A stretch of 30,316 nt of DNA, from positions 707-31,022 of the forward strand of contig JAHBMJ010000306.1 of the NCBI GenBank assembly GCA_018398765.1, in the 5' to 3' direction. A program made the translations under genes and the position numbers. The notes below the pieces were generated by a model, which did no database searches, was not told the DNA's origin, and saw only the letters and a program-made list of their open reading frames with translations. This DNA is from Chromera velia (lineage: Eukaryota; Sar; Chromeraceae). Below, in pieces: positions 28,406 through 30,316 of the stretch (the first letter of the stretch is position 1; each line of letters begins with the position of its first letter).

Positions 28406-28678
28406 AAAAGACTTCCAACAGAAAGAAGAAAGCTTATAACAGCAGCTAAGAGCGCTACGGAAGAGCAGACGGCTCGCAGACGGACATTCCGAGCTGTTTT
28501 TGATCGGAAGTCTGAAGCCCAATCGCAGGTCGAGCTGGCTTTGTGCGATTTGAAATTCAAAGCTGTAGGTCTTTGCGAAGGTAAATGGCTTTCCATTTCA
28601 AGCGGCTCACGATGTGCTTCCAGATTGAAGCCCGCTCACTTCGGACAGAAGCTGCAAAGTCAGACAACTGACAATTAA
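28406..28678 (+). CDS. Possible exon or gene fragment, unknown charged protein
   Basis: Stop-free stretch of 91 codons with no ATG. It reads as a charged helical protein (AAKSATEEQTARRRTF, then RAVFDRKSEAQSQVELALCD, then LKFKAVGLCEG), then the strong donor GCGAAG/GTAAAT at 28581. CCAACAG and ATAACAG upstream (about 28420-28445) could serve as acceptors. The minus strand is also open across the region but looks less like protein. I do not recognise a family. Confidence 0.35.
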   Translation, partial: KRLPTERRKLITAAKSATEEQTARRRTFRAVFDRKSEAQSQVELALCDLKFKAVGLCEGKWLSISSGSRCASRLKPAHFGQKLQSQTTDN

Positions 28679-28861
28679 TTTGACTGCATGCATTCATGCA
28701 TCGCAAATTGAATCGTGCAACACTTTCGACACATGCACGGGCGTGCAACACGTATAATGTTGCTTTGCGGGATCGACTGCTTGTGGGTGCGTCGAAAGTG
28801 TTGCACGAATTTGCGATGCATCGCATGCAGTCAAATTATATATCAGTCTGTCTGACTTTGC
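28654..28861. mobile_element. 208-bp inverted-repeat element (MITE-like)
   Basis: The two arms are about 85-90 nt each. GCAAAGTCAGACA (28654) pairs with TGTCTGACTTTGC (to 28861), and AATTTGACTGCATGC pairs with GCATGCAGTCAAATT. ATGCATCGCAAATT pairs with AATTTGCGATGCAT, and CGTGCAACACTTTCGAC pairs with GTCGAAAGTGTTGCACG. A core of about 45-50 nt lies between. Small indels separate the arms. No open frame is credible and no target-site duplication is obvious. Confidence 0.7.
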
Positions 28862-29105
28862 GAACACCATTTCGACAAATCGAACGTCTTATGCTGGGTC
28901 TTATGCCCTGCTTGCCATCCTCCATCTTTCCTGATAGACCATTTGTGGCTGTAGTACTCTATGCAGACGTATACTGCCATATTTAATACCTTTTGACACT
29001 CAATCAACCCCGCTTACTCGGACAACAGTGGGTGTTGTTTGAACAACATGGATAAAGTTTAACAATGGTGTGTTGTCAATGCTAGGTCCTCATGTGTCTT
29101 GAGGA

Positions 29106-30316
29106 GACAATAATTACCGATGTATTGTGCACAACAGCTACACTAAGTCTGAGCAGCTTGTGGACTCTGTCCTGCGCATCAAAAAGTCTTTCTGCTGTTC
29201 GAGCACACCGTCTGGCTCAGAGCCTCCGGCAGATTTTTCTCTATGTTTACAAAAGGACAGAGCTTCAGACCGAGTTGCAAAATTTGATTGACAGAGAATA
29301 AGTGGGTCCGCTTCAGTCTTTTCTCTCTGTCTTCGATCGGTTCCCCTTTGTGATAGACAGAGCACTTCACGAGCCTCTTTCTTTTGAGCTCCTACTGTCA
29401 AACGCTGAAAAACTCTTTAAGTTTGCCCCCGCGAACTTCTCAATGGAAGTTCTTCCATCAGTCACCAAGCAGACATTGACAGCTCTGCTTCTCAAAAGAG
29501 TTCTGCAGGTCAACATGTGGGTGCAACACAAGGGTTCTCTGATCGACTTCGCTGACACAGACCGCCTTTTCGTCGATGCGTACAGCCCTCTTCTGCTTGC
29601 ATTAATTGAAAACTCGCCGTTTGTCAATGAGTGTCTGCAGAGGTGTTGTTGGAAGGGGGGGCCTATCTGGGTATGTGTGATTGGCCAGTGAATGATCACG
29701 AGTGGCTGGACCACGTGTCGGGACGGGACACCCCAGCCACTTTTAGCTTCGAGCGCCGTCGCTCCTTCCCCAGGAAGAGAGCCCTGATGGCCGTTGCTCG
29801 TCTGTTCGCCTGAGACTGACACCAAGCTCGGTGATCATTACGATCATGCGACTCTCTTCGTCAAGATGAAGTGACCCGTCGTTCCGGTTGCTCTGTCGAA
29901 AAATCGGCACTCATTCCTCTCTGTGCTCTCTTGCTAACCCTCCAACGGGGCCATTCTCTTACTGATGCTGGACGCACCGTTCATCGCCGCCATGAAGAAC
30001 GTCAAGCATCTGATCATGAAGCCCTTCGATGTTTTCATCTCCCCCAAGAAGACAGGTATTCTCAATGTGGCTCTTGCCAGAGCGTGCCAACGACAACTTC
30101 TGTGATCGGGCGTTCCCTTTCGCCGGAGCCCGAGGAAGTGCTCTCGCAGATCTATGAATTGAGTCTTCGTGGGTTGCAGACAGACCTCTGTACCCTGTTC
30201 TACTTTGTATGTGAGCGGTGCTATGACCATCTACTGCAATTTTTTTTTGACTCTCACGTTCCGATACAGAACCTAGTATACAACGGGGCATGCAGAAGGC
30301 GCATAGTGGAGGGGGG
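29106..30316 (+). pseudogene. Decayed coding region of unknown family, running off the window
   Basis: Protein-like sequence moves between two plus-strand frames. Frame A covers 29106-about 29195 (NYRCIVHNSYTKSEQLVDSV). Frame B then covers up to a TAA at 29299 and resumes at once to about 29655 (SFELLLSNAEKLFKFAP, ALLLKRVLQVNMWVQHKG, YSPLLLALIENSPFVNEC). At a run of seven G (about 29656-29662) the sense returns to frame A and continues to a TGA at 29811 (MCDWPVNDHEWLDHVSG). Frame B again holds KLGDHYDHATLFVKMK, with TGA and TAA stops, and LLLMLDAPFIAAMKNVKHL to about 30100. Frame A holds LSPEPEEVLSQIYELSL to the end. SPLLLALIENS resembles an ankyrin-type helix, but that is weak. Several frameshifts and stops argue for a pseudogene or poor sequence near a contig end. 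Confidence 0.45.

Overview
This window is nuclear DNA from a eukaryote. Coding blocks are split by many GT-AG introns with pyrimidine-rich 3' ends, exons rejoin in consistent phases, and the spacers are full of microsatellites and AT-rich repeats. Two predicted proteins begin with a signal peptide followed by a basic, Ser/Arg-rich transit-like stretch; one carries an ASAF motif of the kind used for import into red-lineage secondary plastids. With a Fuzzy-like longin protein and the intron style, this suggests a photosynthetic alveolate, and a chromerid such as Chromera velia is my best guess. That guess is inference; another alga with a complex red plastid is possible. The window starts and ends in runs of G and has an N gap bordered by G runs, so it may be a complete scaffold or contig.

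Layout: (1) 109-2492, plus strand: the 3' part of an ABCF (GCN20-type) ATPase in four visible exons. (2) About 2.6-6.1 kb: AT-rich DNA holding a LURP-one-related (LOR) gene with an apparent frameshift in its last exon (3743-4698), a nested hairpin, an AT-rich tandem repeat and a 127-bp hairpin element resembling a MITE. (3) 11626 down to 6147, minus strand: a ten-exon gene for PIG-S, a subunit of the GPI transamidase, with a 31-bp minisatellite filling most of one intron. (4) 12318-14153, plus strand: a secreted or plastid-targeted Ala/Lys-rich repeat protein in three exons. It is divergent from the PIG-S gene. (5) About 14.2-21.1 kb: a mostly non-genic block with diverged tandem repeats, an assembly gap, long GAAA/GACA arrays and one possible zinc-finger exon. 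(6) 21894 down to 21145, minus strand: an unknown single-exon protein with a plastid-type leader, divergent from (7) 22852-25779, plus strand: a 975-residue intronless protein whose N-terminal third looks like a longin-domain protein of the Fuzzy/Mon1/Ccz1 type. (8) 25.8-30.3 kb: AT-rich repeats, candidate isolated exons, a 208-bp inverted-repeat element and a decaying coding region running off the end.

The genes are housekeeping or organellar and do not form one pathway. The most notable shared structure is that both divergent gene pairs (PIG-S with the Ala/Lys-rich gene, and the unknown plastid-type gene with the Fuzzy-like gene) have a similar GC-rich element of about 25 bp in the promoter gap. 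No classical transposase, reverse transcriptase, tRNA, rRNA or CRISPR array was recognised.
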